Below are positions 32,701 through 40,200 of a stretch of 64,000 bases of DNA, piece by piece (the stretch's first letter is position 1; every line of letters begins with the position of its first letter). This stretch comes from Euglena gracilis (taxonomy: Eukaryota > Euglenida > Euglenophyceae > Euglenales). Position numbers and translations under genes: made by a program. Below the pieces are notes generated by a model. It saw nothing but the letters and a program-made list of their open reading frames with translations, searched no databases and was not told where the DNA came from. The stretch lies in contig CP154956.1 in assembly GCA_039621445.1 (NCBI GenBank), positions 26,147,744 to 26,211,743 of the forward strand, in the 5' to 3' direction.

Positions 32701-34395
32701 CTCTCACCATGACCTTGGACCCGTTCCCGGATTCTTTTTCCAATCGCGAGCGGATGGATCCCGCCTTTCCGAATCACCTCCGGTTGACCCCCAACTCCCC
32801 ACCAGCCTGAGTATTCAGCCAACGAGAGTCCAAACTGGGTCGGACTAGCCAACCCCTGCCCCTGTTTCGGCTCTGCGGACTCATTATTTTTTTATTCCCT
32901 TTTGGTTGCAGTGTGTTTTTGTTTGGAATGCCTCTCCATCAGTTTTTTAAAACATTTTTTTTGAAAGGTTTGTTGAAGGTTTTTTTCGAGGCATTTTGAG
33001 AATTTTTAAAAATTCTAAGCAGAGATCCCAAAATTCCCAAAACCCCCAAAATTGTGAGTGTTAGGTGCAACACCTGTGCCAAAAACTTGCAAAAAAAAGT
33101 TCAAAACTGCCAAATCATGGAGTCCCAAACCTCTGATAAGGCTGGTCGATTAATCGTAATCGGGGGGGGGATAATTGATATCGGAGGCCTTCGGAAAAAT
33201 TGCGGAAAAATTGCGGAAAAATTGATATCGGGAATATACACATTTCTGCTTGAAGGGACTTAGAAATTTTTCAATTGTGAGGTTCAGAACACCGCAACAC
33301 CCACATCGATGCAGGCGAGCACAAATCAACACGCTTGAAGTTCTATGCACAGGTAGGACGCACCCAATCCTGTGACCAGTGGTGCACCCGTGAGAAAAAT
33401 TGGTAAACTGGGGGGGGGAACAAAACACAATAGCACACCTGTTGATCCATTTGAAGAATAGCCTGAACTCATCTTCCTCCTTCGGTGGTGGGAAAAAAAT
33501 TCGGCGGAAAAAAATGCAAAAAAAATGCAGAAAAATTACGGAAATTGCGGGAAAATTGCGGAAAATTGCGGAAATTATGGAAAAATTGCGGATATCAATC
33601 CCCCCCCCCTGGGTACCGAGCGATTAATGCCGATTACACTTAGCGTCTGAAATGTTTGCCCATGGCTGGCAAAAATATTTGCCCCAACCAGTCAAAATCT
33701 TTGCCCAGCGCCCTCAAAAAAATTGCCCAAAGGTCTCAAAATTCTTTGCACTCCGCCGCCAGAAATATTTGCACTTGCTCAAAAAATATTTGCCCTTCGT
33801 CATTTCATTTTGCACAATGAAAAAAAATGTTGCATTGGACAATGAAAAAAAGATCCGAAAATCCTAAAGGGTTAGCCCTCCAAAAATCTAGAGGGTTAGC
33901 CTCAAAACTGAAGGTGAAATTCAGACCAGACTTCTTTTTAAGTCACCTGACCCCCCCCCCCCCCCCCGGGCAGGGGGGGGGTGGGTGGGTCCGGGCCGGA
34001 CCCCCCCCCCCCGGGGGGGGGGGTCCCACGCCGGAGGCGCTGGGTATACCTTTTCGGCGCGAAGCGCCGAAAATTTTTGAAAATTGCCTTTAACGGGCCC
34101 GATTTTGGGGGGTCCCCCCCCCGGGGGGGTCCCGCACCACCCTGGGTGGGTGGGGGGGGATCCCCCCCTCCCCTCCCCCCGGGGGGTCTTAAAAAGAAGC
34201 CTGATTCAAACCATCTATCCCTGGCCACGTGGGCTAGAAGGGGAACTAGAGAGTAGCCCCCAAAAATTAAGCGCAAAACCAAAACCAAAACCAAAACCTG
34301 GTACCTGCGCAGGAGCGTTGGGTCAGCATCTTCCACAGGATGATGAAGATGCTGAGAAGGTGCATCACATCACCAATTAGTCTGAAGATGTTCAT
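11667..34395 (-). CDS. ERD2/KDELR: KDEL receptor (ER lumen protein-retaining receptor), six exons
   Basis: Seven-helix Golgi/ER receptor that binds C-terminal KDEL-type signals of escaped ER-resident proteins and returns them to the ER. Minus-strand exons: 34395-34305, 25194-24999, 22280-22146, 14090-14044, 11952-11817, 11721-11667 (91+196+135+47+136+55 nt, 219 aa plus TAA). All introns are GT-AG (donors GTACCA, GTGTGG, GTGTTT, GTGTGA, GTATGT) and phases match at every junction. Family landmarks: MNIFR start, SCAG, ALVFTTRYLDLF, SLYNT, DTFRV, AILPQLF, LTSHYLFALG, YILNWIYRYF, VQTLLYADFFY. Positions equivalent to ligand-site residues are kept (R5, H12, R47, D50, R160, Y163, W167, R170), as is D194. 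Introns are 9.1, 2.7, 8.1, 2.1 and 0.1 kb and filled with mobile elements. The exon 6 acceptor is ambiguous: an AG 5 nt upstream (exon from 11726), or retention of intron 5, would give a longer tail ending near 11516. The chosen acceptor keeps the Lys after LT and ends in a short basic tail, as in the family. Exons 1-4 recur in copy B. Confidence 0.93.
12000..12660. repeat. A-rich intron sequence with (A)nTGC repeats
   Basis: In receptor intron 4. A G-run at 11990 is followed by AAAAATGCGACAC words. A second G-run at 12283 is followed by irregular AAAAATGCAC repeats. The texture matches 22985-23060, 23290-23465 and 45730-46210. Lys- and Phe-rich frames here are spurious. Confidence 0.5.
12757..12975. 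repeat. Dispersed 'TTTGCCC' repeat, copy 1
   Basis: Shares an ordered series of words with 33636-33870, 57766-57990 and 62400-62625: CAAAAATATTTGC, GCCCTCAAAAAAATT, CTCAAAATTNTTTGC, CCGTCATTT, TTTGCACAAT, TTGCATTGGACAA. It is A/T-rich and non-coding, with no obvious terminal repeats. Confidence 0.6.
13037..13125. repeat. Short tandem repeat at the contig overlap edge
   Basis: About four units of GCAAACATTTTTGNGATAAA with variation. Copy B starts inside the first unit (36217). Confidence 0.65.
14280..14455. repeat. GGAGGCTCCA minisatellite bounded by GGTTACC/GGTAACC
   Basis: Palindromic 10-11-bp units GGAGGCTCCA / TGGAGCCTCC in both orientations, bracketed by GGTTACC and AGGTAACC. The copy B equivalent (37453-37592) has fewer units. 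A second locus is at 16790-17012 (A) and 39735-39882 (B). Confidence 0.8.
14615..16025. repeat. 18-bp minisatellite, copy A, interrupted by a TA element
   Basis: Same CATCTTGTCCAGCATCTG unit as 8085-8412, lying in receptor intron 3. It is interrupted by the element at 15353-15767. A segment of about 145 bp (about 14992-15135) runs on the opposite strand (GGACAAGATGCAGACGCT) relative to the rest and to copy B. Frames open on both strands come from the 18-bp period. Confidence 0.9.
15353..15767. mobile_element. TA-flanked C/G-capped element, copy A only
   Basis: Termini CCCCCCCCTAGTCGTATGAC and its inverse GTACGACTAGGGGG, flanked by TA at 15351-15352 and 15768-15769. Copy B has the empty site with one TA at 38527-38528. 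Related to 25804-26072 and 51784-52040, but about 150 bp longer. The extra part holds a CCGGCGCTTCGCGCCGG hairpin (15546-15562). Stowaway/mariner-like by TSD; no coding capacity. Confidence 0.9.
16030..16340. repeat. A-rich tail of the 18-bp array locus (copy A)
   Basis: CAAAATGACCACAAAAACCC, CAAATAACTTCAAATAACC and CCCAATATTTGCC words in the same order as 8430-8760 and 38850-39110. Confidence 0.6.
16790..17012. repeat. Second GGAGGCTCCA minisatellite (copy A)
   Basis: GGTTACC followed by direct and inverted GGAGGCTCCA units, closing with CAGGTAACC. It differs in unit number from the copy B array at 39735-39882. Confidence 0.8.
17040..17243. mobile_element. hAT-like element, left end missing
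   Basis: Right terminus CTTAAAAAGAAGCCTG at 17228-17243. Internal CGGGCCCGTTAAAGGC, hairpin CGGCGCTTCGCGCCG (17098-17112) and GGTATACCCAGCGCC match 33927-34203 and 42434-42729. No left CAGGCTTC end is present. Copy B counterpart: 39905-40109. Confidence 0.6.
17732..17800. mobile_element. Small TA-flanked CCATGCCCCCCC element (copy A)
   Basis: Ends CCATGCCCCCCCGTATAAGA and TCTTATATGGGGGGGGCATGG-type inverse, flanked by TA. The copy B version, 40591-40779, carries about 120 bp more A-rich sequence between the same ends. Confidence 0.7.
18141..18621 (+). pseudogene. Unrecognised gene fragment in receptor intron 3 (copy A)
   Basis: Runs opposite to the receptor. Segments with protein-like texture in successive frames: MEKVLELKDVISMF..LNDEEVHCDQFVRELT (stop 18300), then TMLAHHVKKLEKEPSQGT, then IKDAMKRHTGLGHIDEH..FMLDPEKSF. 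The last segment faintly recalls C-terminal parts of hAT-type transposases, which would suit the neighbouring elements, but I cannot establish this. Two of the three differences from copy B in the first segment change the amino acid, and B has 6 extra bases in the last one, so constraint looks lost. Confidence 0.35.
18712..19962. mobile_element. GGATGGGAAGCC-family element split by an inversion (copy A)
   Basis: The left terminus CAGGGTTGGATGGGAAGCC starts at 18712 and runs to 18816. The rest appears reversed at 19540-19962, with the other terminus (CAGGGATTGATGGGAAGCC) facing inward at 19539. Between them lies 18817-19539, which is inverted relative to copy B. In B the element is intact (41688-42216), so A is the rearranged state. 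Confidence 0.82.
20030..20240. repeat. G-run tandem repeat (GGGGGGTCCT units)
   Basis: Irregular repeats of GGGGGGTCCTGGGG. Counterpart in copy B at 43310-43510 with different unit number. Gly/Pro-rich frames here are spurious. Confidence 0.65.
20711..21178. mobile_element. hAT-like element with truncated left end, copy A only
   Basis: Copy B has the uninterrupted site at 43967-43974 (TCCAAAAC). In A the right end (CCTTGGCGGGCGGTATTG) abuts TCCAAAAC. The left end begins only at TTAAGG, having lost the terminal bases and one TSD. It contains the longest G run of the window (from 20716) and hairpin CGGCGCTTCGCGCCG at 21000-21014. Confidence 0.75.
22985..23465. repeat. (A)nTGC-rich intron 2-3 region, copy A
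   Basis: Repeated AAAAAATGCA words around CAAAATATTTTATGC duplicates (23285 and 23370). Counterpart 45730-46210. No coding signal beyond the receptor exons on either side. Confidence 0.55.
23700..24090. repeat. Second copy of the AAAACGC dispersed repeat
   Basis: Homologous in order to 4340-4745: G-run, AAAAAACGCAC, TCATTGTCAAAAAATT, AAAACACAAAAAAAACC, GCGTCCCCCCC. Copy B: 46440-46830. Confidence 0.55.
24414..24708. mobile_element. hAT-like miniature element, copy A only
   Basis: Starts CAGGGGTTTTTTTAAGACC and ends AACTTAAAAAAATCCCTG. Flanks ATCCGTAG (24406-24413) and ATCTGTAG (24709-24716). The empty site ATCCGTAG is at 47153-47160. Inner hairpin CGGCGCCTGCGGCGCCG at 24567-24583. It sits in a cluster of ATCCGTA repeats, 0.3 kb from receptor exon 2. 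Confidence 0.85.
25804..26072. mobile_element. TA-flanked C/G-capped element, copy A only
   Basis: CCCCCCCTAGTCGTATGACC...GTCGTACAACTAGGGGGG, flanked by TA (25802-25803, 26073-26074). Copy B has one TA (48235-48236). Internal direct words AACCTGCAACCTGTGACCGG. Confidence 0.92.
26979..27742. mobile_element. hAT-like element with GTCGCTAGCGAC termini (copy A)
   Basis: Inverted ends GAGAAATTGGTGATGGACTT / AAGTCCATCGCCAATTTCCC followed by GGTGGTCGCTAGCGAC palindromes. Flanked by GAGGGTGG (26971-26978) and GAGGGTGC (27743-27750). The interior has GGAGGAGGCCGWAGGCCGAC and TTGCCTTGCACACAC repeated twice. Copy B: 49144-49903 with the same flanks. No transposase. Confidence 0.82.
27880..28380. other. 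No gene seen; partial C-run element
   Basis: 27889-27955 has a C-run, then GCGGGTTCCTGCAACCTGACC, a relative of the TA-flanked family without a matching partner end. The rest is plain intron 1 sequence shared with 50060-50520. Confidence 0.5.
28717..28768. repeat. Trinucleotide tracts (CAG)n and (GGA)n
   Basis: Runs of GCAGCAGCAG followed by GGAGGAGGAGG in receptor intron 1. Counterpart 50895-50935. Confidence 0.8.
28905..29512. repeat. GGTCGGCTGC short repeats in two clusters
   Basis: CGGTCGGCTGC units at 28912-28950 and 29425-29512, separated by plain sequence. Copy B: 51085-51125 and 51590-51678. A minus frame across 29064-28777 is open and similar in both copies, but has no recognisable domain. 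Confidence 0.65.
29712..30144. mobile_element. hAT-like element, present in both copies (A)
   Basis: CAGGGGATTTCTTAAGGACC...GGCTTAAGAAATCCCCTG, flanked by GTCAGGCA at 29704-29711 and 30145-30152 (8/8). The inner part has GCTGGCTGG and GCCGGC words shared with 34493-34998, 52135-52591 and 63433-63927. Confidence 0.87.
30703..31752. mobile_element. hAT-like GTCGCTAGCGAC element containing a nested TA element (copy A)
   Basis: Flanks ATTATTGG (30695-30702) and ATTATTGC (31753-31760). The right terminus in reverse reads CAGGGCTCTTTGCGGGAAAT, a hAT-like start. The interior resembles 26979-27742 but is interrupted at 30883-31178. Copy B: from 53480 to about 54580. Confidence 0.82.
30883..31178. 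mobile_element. TA-flanked element nested in the hAT-like element (copy A)
   Basis: CCGGGGGGGGGGATTTTGTG...CTCTAGGG...CCCCCCCCGG between TA (30881-30882) and TA (31179-31180). The uninterrupted host reads TTCAAATATGAAAG at 49315-49328. Repeats of AATTTCGCGGG inside. Copy B: 53661-53958. Confidence 0.85.
31760..32880. other. No gene seen; intron 1 sequence
   Basis: Contains hairpin words GGCACCGAAGGCGCC (near 31780) and CAGCGCCTTTGGCGCTG (near 31993). Also an A/B length difference at about 32301-32402 next to TGCAGACCCCCC words. Copy B: 55062-56086. Frames are not conserved. Confidence 0.5.
33159..33613. mobile_element. TA-flanked element with TTGCGGAAAA minisatellite (copy A)
   Basis: ATCGGGGGGGGGATAATTGA... 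and ...GATATCAATCCCCCCCCCTG are inverted ends, flanked by TA (33157-33158, 33614-33615). Arrays of AATTGCGGAAA lie near both ends. Copy B (57250-57749) differs in array length. Confidence 0.65.
33636..33870. repeat. Dispersed 'TTTGCCC' repeat, copy 2 (A)
   Basis: Begins GCGTCTGAAATGTTTGCCC. Same word order as 12757-12975. Copy B at 57766-57990. Confidence 0.6.
33927..34203. mobile_element. hAT-like miniature element, copy A only
   Basis: CAGACTTCTTTTTAAG...CTTAAAAAGAAGCCTG, flanks ATTCAGAC (33919-33926) and ATTCAAAC (34204-34211). Copy B keeps the empty site ATTCAGAC (58053-58060). Hairpin CGGCGCGAAGCGCCG at 34055-34069. It lies 0.1 kb inside intron 1 from receptor exon 1. Confidence 0.88.
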
Positions 34396-34472
34396 GCTGA
34401 AGAGAATGGCTGTGAAAGATGAATAAATGTCATCTTGAACTGGCTTCCCCAAAAATACTTTGGTAAAAAATA

Positions 34473-35194
34473 CCATGCCCCCCCCTTATGTACAGGGAAT
34501 TTCTTAAGGACCCCCCCCCCCGGGGGGGTCCAGCCTCCGGCTGGCAAAAAGGCTGCTGGCTGGCTTTGAGCTGCTGGCTGGACCCCCCCGGGGGGGGGGG
34601 GGGGGGTGGGGGGGGGTCCGGGGCTGGAGGGGGCTGGGCTGGGCTGGGTCGGTGAAAAACAAAAATTTCTAACACATTTTGGCCATTTTCGACATTTTGA
34701 TGGGTGGAGCTAGACCAAGGCTGGGGGGCTGTGATGGAGGGGCTGTGATGAGGGGGAAAAATGCAGGGATAGTTGAGCTGGGCAGCCCAGTTGGCTGGCC
34801 AGCCTGCGGCCGGCTGGCCCAGCCTTCAGCCGGCTGGCCCGGCCTCCGGCCGGGCTGGACCCGACTTTATTTCACTCGACCCCCCGGGGGGGGGGGGCTC
34901 CCAGCCCGAATTTGGGCTGCTGGCTGGATTTGAGCTGCTGGCTGGCTGGACCCCCCCCCCCGGGGGGTAGGGTACCCTCCGGCTTAAGGAATTCCCTGCT
35001 TATGTACCTCCCTCCCGGGAGGCCGAATTTGGGGGGGGGAGGTACACAATGGGGGGGAGGTACACAATGGGGGGGGTAGACAGTGGGGACATGCCTGTGG
35101 ATTGCCGGACGAGGTGCTTTCCTCATGGGAGTGGGTGCATGAGCCCCCCCATTGTGTACCTCCCCCCCAGGGGGTACACAATGGGGGGGCATGG
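34473..35194. mobile_element. TA-flanked CCATGCCCCCCC element just upstream of the receptor start (copy A)
   Basis: Inverted ends CCATGCCCCCCC / GGGGGGGCATGG, flanked by TA (34471-34472, 35195-35196), about 77 bp upstream of the receptor ATG at 34395. It contains GGTACACAATGGGG repeats and is split by the hAT-like insertion 34493-34998. Copy B (58321-58545) is the simple 225-bp form. Confidence 0.8.
34493..34998. mobile_element. hAT-like element nested in the receptor upstream TA element, copy A only
   Basis: CAGGGAATTTCTTAAGGACC...GGCTTAAGGAATTCCCTG, flanked by CTTATGTA (34485-34492, 34999-35006; 8/8). Empty site CTTATGTA at 58332-58339 in copy B. It lies in the likely promoter/5' UTR region of the receptor. 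Confidence 0.9.
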
Positions 35195-35530
35195 TACTTT
35201 GGGCTAGACTCCCAACGCCAGGTCTCAAGACAGAGGTTGTGTTAGTAATGCAAGCCTCAAGGGTGGCCTGGGTTGCTAACACGGCCTCTGTCACAGCCTC
35301 AAAAGCAGAAATGATGCATGCAAGACCTATAGATGGATGGATGTAATGAATGTATGGAACTAGTTAGCTAATTTTAATAAAACAGACACGAAGTGGGAAT
35401 AAGCTGCGGCAGTGGGAATGGTTTGGTATTCCAGTATAAACCCTTTTTGGGGGGGCTGTTCATGAAAACATTGCGAATGCCCATTGCATTCTGCCTTGAG
35501 GTCTCAGGATTTCTCTCTACTGGGTGTCAT

Positions 35531-36203
35531 TGCGCGAAATTGGTGATGTATTTTTTGGTGGTCGCCAGCGACTAGTCACTAGCGACTATTGGTGAAGGCC
35601 CACCAACCATTGGTGGTCAGGCCGACTAGTTGGCCCAATCACCAATGATACGTCCACCCCTTCTCTAAAAAAAAGTTTTTAAGCTCCCCCCTCCAAAAAA
35701 AAAACTACCTTCCAAAAGCCCCATTCGGGGGGGTCAATTTGCAAAAAAAAAAAAAGTAATAGTCTCTTATTGGGACTGTTCTGTCGAAGTCGCCTGTGCA
35801 AGGATAGCCACGGGTAAACGCCGTAAAAAACCTCCCGAAAGCCCTCCAATACCACCCCCTCCCTCCTTATTTGACCTCCCACTTAATTGAGCATTTGGGT
35901 TCGGGGGAAAATTTTTTAAGGCGCCAAAGGCGCCAAAATTTTTTTTTGACATCTCTCAAAGCCAAATCTTTGACCCCCCCTTTTATTTGACCTCCCTTAA
36001 TTGAGCATTTGGGGGGTCCTTTAGGCCGTAGGTGGGGGGGTAATGGCAACAAAATCCCCTTGTGTGTGCAAGGCAAGGGTCGCGAACCCGGCGCCCCCCC
36101 TTTCTGGTATAGAGGTCAGGGCCAACGCATTTGAGCCAAACTTTTAGGGGGGCAAATATCCAACCAATTCTCGTGCCATTAGCTTTGTGTGTGCAAGGCA
36201 CTG
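35531..36203. mobile_element. Partial GTCGCTAGCGAC-type element at the contig end (copy A)
   Basis: Begins GCGCGAAATTGGTGATGTAT with GGTCGCCAGCGACTAGTC palindromes. Contains hairpin GGCGCCAAAGGCGCC (35920-35934) and TGTGTGCAAGGCA words of this family. It runs into the N gap. Copy B: 58896-59575. Confidence 0.6.
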
Positions 36204-36216
36204 NNNNNNNNNNNNN
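36204..36216. other. Assembly gap (13 N)
   Basis: Thirteen Ns separate the two copies of the 23-kb block. The first base after the gap enters a short tandem repeat (unit about 'GCAAACATTTTTGNGATAAA', also at 13037-13125), which may be why the right-hand contig began there. Any open frame read through the Ns is artificial. Confidence 0.98.
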
Positions 36217-37218
36217 AACATTTTTGGGATAAAATGCAAACATTTTTGAGATAAAGTGTAAACAAATTTTTAACATATGCAAACATTTTTGTGATAAAAT
36301 GCAAAAATATTGACCGGAAAGGCAAAACCATACGGTGTGAAATGCGAAAATTTCAGGCGTTAATTGTAGGAGGGTGCAGAAAAAATACTTTCCAGTGTTT
36401 GTGGGAAAATTATTTGTTCTAGATCTTCCCCCACGGTCCACGAGGTATGGGTCCAGATCTCCCCCAATTCGGTTATCCATCACTGGGTTCTGGACTCAAG
36501 AACCCAGTGATAGATAGCCGAAGCCGTTGGGAAAATTGTGAAAAATAAATTGGTACCAGGAATACGTAGGGGGGGGGGGTGTTTCTGTTGGCGGGACCTT
36601 CTTTTCATTCATGTCAGAAGGAAAGATTTCACCTTTGGGTGTTTTCATTTTGCAACATTGGTGGATGTTTTGATAGTGATTCACATTTTTTCCAACAAGA
36701 AAAAAGAATTTTAACAAAAAGCCATGTTAGAGGAAGCAATTTTTCGGAACATGCTGATAACAAGAATATCAGAAAAAAAACTGACACAAATAATTACCAA
36801 AAATAACAAAAATTTTATAAACAGTTTGGACTCAAGGAAAAAGAAAAAAATTGAAATTTCTAAAATTGGCCAATTTTTTTGCCAAAACTTTGCCAGAATT
36901 CAGAGAAAATGCAAACAGATGTGAAAAAAGCACTTGTGTTCCTCAGCTTGCATTGTAAGCCATTCATTAAGCAAAGCAAAAAGAATTGTGTGAAAATTAT
37001 GGGGAAATCGAGGGAAAAAATTGCAGAAAAGACTGCAGTCCAATTGCAGGAAAAAAAATTCTGCAGTTGGAAATTGCAGGAACATTTGGACAGCAATCCC
37101 CCCCCCCATGCAGAACCCTCTTTCCCTGAGGTTGACACTCACCGCTTATTCAGTGGCATTTTAAAGTTCAAAATTTAAAACTTTGGCGGCATTGGACTGG
37201 TGCAACGAGTGATCACAC

Positions 37219-40200
37219 CAAGGGCAAAGAGGTAATGGCTGGTCAGCATTTCCGCTCCACCAGTCCTGAAACAGAAATGGAACATCTGTCCAGCTACCTG
37301 CAGGGGTTTTAAGCAGGTAATTTATTATTTATTATTATTTAAGACCGGGGGGTCCCCCCCACCCACCACAGGGTTGGACACAGGAACACCCCCGGCGGGG
37401 GGGGGGGGGGGGGGGGCGGAACGGGTCTACCGCAAAAATGGAATCCTGCCCTGGAGGTTACCTACTGGAGGCTCCAGGGAGGCTCCAGAGAGGCTCCAGG
37501 GAGGCTCCAGGGAGGCTCCAGGGAGGCTCAGGTAACCAACCTCCCTGGAGCCTCCCTGGAGGGGAGCCTCCATGGAGGCTCAGGTAACCAGGTTTGTGCA
37601 CAGGCCGACAGTGGGACAGGTGGTGTGCTGTGATGCAATCTGTGGTGTTGTAGACTCAGAATGCATGAATCAGCAGTTGCTCGCCGGGGATGTGACATGG
37701 ATAATGGGATAATGCAGGCACAACAAGGCACAAGAAGAAGAGATGTGAAACATCTGGACAACATCTGCATCTTGACTAGCATTTGAATCTTGTCCGGTGT
37801 CTGCATCTTGTCAAATGTCAACGTCTTGTCCGGTATTTGCATGTTGTGTGGTCTCTGCACCTTGTCTAGTATCTACACCTTGTCCAGTACCTGCATCCAT
37901 TGTATCTTGTCCAATATCTACAACCATTGCATGTTGTCCAATATTGTCCTCTTTTGTCCAACATTTACAACTTGTCCAGCATCTACATCTCGTCCAGTAT
38001 CTGCGTCCACAGCATCTTGTCCAGCGTCTGCATCTTGTCCAGCGTCTGCATTTTGTCCAGCATATGCATCTTGTCCAACATCTGCAACCACTGCATCTTG
38101 TCCAGCATCTGCATCTTGTCCAGCATCTGCGGCCACTGCATCTTGTCCAGCATCTGCGGCCACTGCATCTTGTCCAGCATCTGCATCTTGTTTAGCATCT
38201 ACAACCAGTACATCTTGTCCAGCATCCGCAATCACTACACCTCGTCCAAATTTGCATCTTGTCCAGTGTCTGCATCTTGTCCAGCGTCTGCATCTTGTCC
38301 AGTGTCTGCATCTTGTCCAGCGTCTGCATCTTGTCCAGCGTCTGCATTTTGTCCAGCATATGCATCTTGTCCAGCATCTGCGCCACGGTATCTTGTCTAA
38401 CATCTGCATCTTGTCCAGTGTCTGCATTTTGTCCAGCATCTGCATCTTGTCCAGCGTCTGCATTTTGTCCAGCATCTGCATCTTGTCCAGCGTCTGCATT
38501 TTGTCCAGCATGTGCATCTCGTCCATTATCTGCAACCACTGCACCTTGTCTGGTATCTGCATCTTGTCCAGCATCTGCGACCACTGCATCTTGTCCAGCA
38601 TCTGCATCTCGTCCATTATCTGCAACCACTGCACCTTGTCTGGTGTCTGCAACTTGTCCAGCATCTGCGTCCCCGGCATCTTGTCCAGCATCTGCATCTT
38701 GTTTAGCATCTACAACCAATACATCTTGTCCAGCATCCACAACCACTACACCTCGTCCAAATTTGCATCTTGTCCAGCGTCTGCATCTTGTCCAGCATCT
38801 GCACCTTGTCCATATCTGCATCTTGCCTAATGCCTGCATCCATTGGCTCACAACCGAGCCAAAATGACCACAAAAACCCCAAAGAGCAACCAAATAGCTT
38901 CAAATAACCTTAAACAGCCCCAAAATGCCAACAATATCCACAAAAATTTCACAAAAATACCACAAACATACCCAAAATCACCAAAATGGCACAAAATGAC
39001 CAAAAATGCCATAACGGTGTTCATGTTGACCCAAATTAGCCCAATATTTGCCCAAATCAATGCAAAATAGACCAAATTAGCAAAAAAAAAATACATATAA
39101 CATTTTGCCAAAAAAGCCAACATGGGTGTAATGGAAGGCTGGGAGGCAACATAGAGCTTAATCGAAACCGAAAATGAATTTATTCAGCCAGAATTGTACC
39201 TAAATCATTTGCCATGCAAAAAAAGGGTTACGTGAAATCCAAAGTGGTGTTCATTTAGCTGTGCCCGGGGGGCGGGGGGGAGGGGGCCCTCCCTCCGCCC
39301 CCCTCCCCCCCCCCCCCTCCCCCCCCGGCCCTCCCTCCTGCCCCCGTCCCCTTCCCCTCCCCCCCATACCCCCACCTCCCTCCCCTGCTCCCCAATAACA
39401 ACGTCCTTTTGTGTGGACAAAATTTGGCAGACATGGCGTAAATAGCAAACGGGTGAACAGAAAAAGCAAAATCAGGCGCACATGGCGTTTTTGTGGCGAA
39501 TGGATAAATGGTTTTCAACAAATTGGCGGACACGGCGTAAATAGCAAACGGGTAAACGGTAAAAGCAAAATCAGGCGGATGTGGCGTCTTTGTGGCAAAT
39601 GGATAAATGGTTTTCAACCAATTCTGCAATTGGCGGACATGGCGTAAATAGCAAACGGGCAAACGTGATTTGTGTGCGTAAATATATAGCGGATGCAGAG
39701 GTGGAGGGTCGAACATGGCCTGTGTACAAAATTGGTTACCTGCCGGAGGCTCCAGGGAGGCTCCAGGAGGCTCCTCGGGTAACCAGCCTCCAGGGAGGCT
39801 CCATTTTGGGAGCCTCCAGGAGGCTCCAGGGAGGCTCAGATAACCAGCCTCCCTGGAGCCTCCCTGGAGGCTCCAGGTGACCAAAAGTGAGGATTCCAAA
39901 TTTTCTGGGACCCGGGGGGAACCCCCCAAAATCGGGCCCGTTGAAGGCAATTTTCAAAAATTTTCGGCGCTTCGCGCCGAAAAGGTATACCCAGCGCCCC
40001 TGGCATGGGACCCCCCCCCCCCCCCCCCTGCCCCCCCGGCGGTCCGGCCCGGACCCACCCACCCACCCCCCCTCCCCCCCGGGGTCTGCTGACTTAAAAA
40101 GAAGCCTGGTTCAAACCCAAAGAAGCCTGGTTGGGACCCAAAAACAGGTAAAACAGCCCAATTTCGGCTGGGATGCATTTTTCCAGCTAAAATTTTGAGG

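Larger units (their letters stand above)
13041..36203. repeat. Copy A of a 23-kb directly repeated block
   Basis: Sequence from 13041 up to the N gap is repeated in the same order and orientation at 36217-59575. The match starts exactly at the first base after the gap (13041 pairs with 36217) and ends exactly at the last base before it (36203 pairs with 59575). Between indels the two copies differ at only a few bases per hundred by eye. They also differ by many whole-element insertions and three inversions. The most economical reading is two haplotype contigs with overlapping ends placed in tandem. Confidence 0.9.

Noticed and set aside
35983-36483. 166-codon minus frame running through the gap
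   Set aside because: It crosses 13 Ns and joins two contig ends that are probably not adjacent.
37790-38830. 346-codon open frame (and 263-codon frame on the other strand)
   Set aside because: Both are products of an 18-bp repeat whose unit lacks stops in several frames. Hexapeptide repeats appear in every reading, with no start context or conserved domain.
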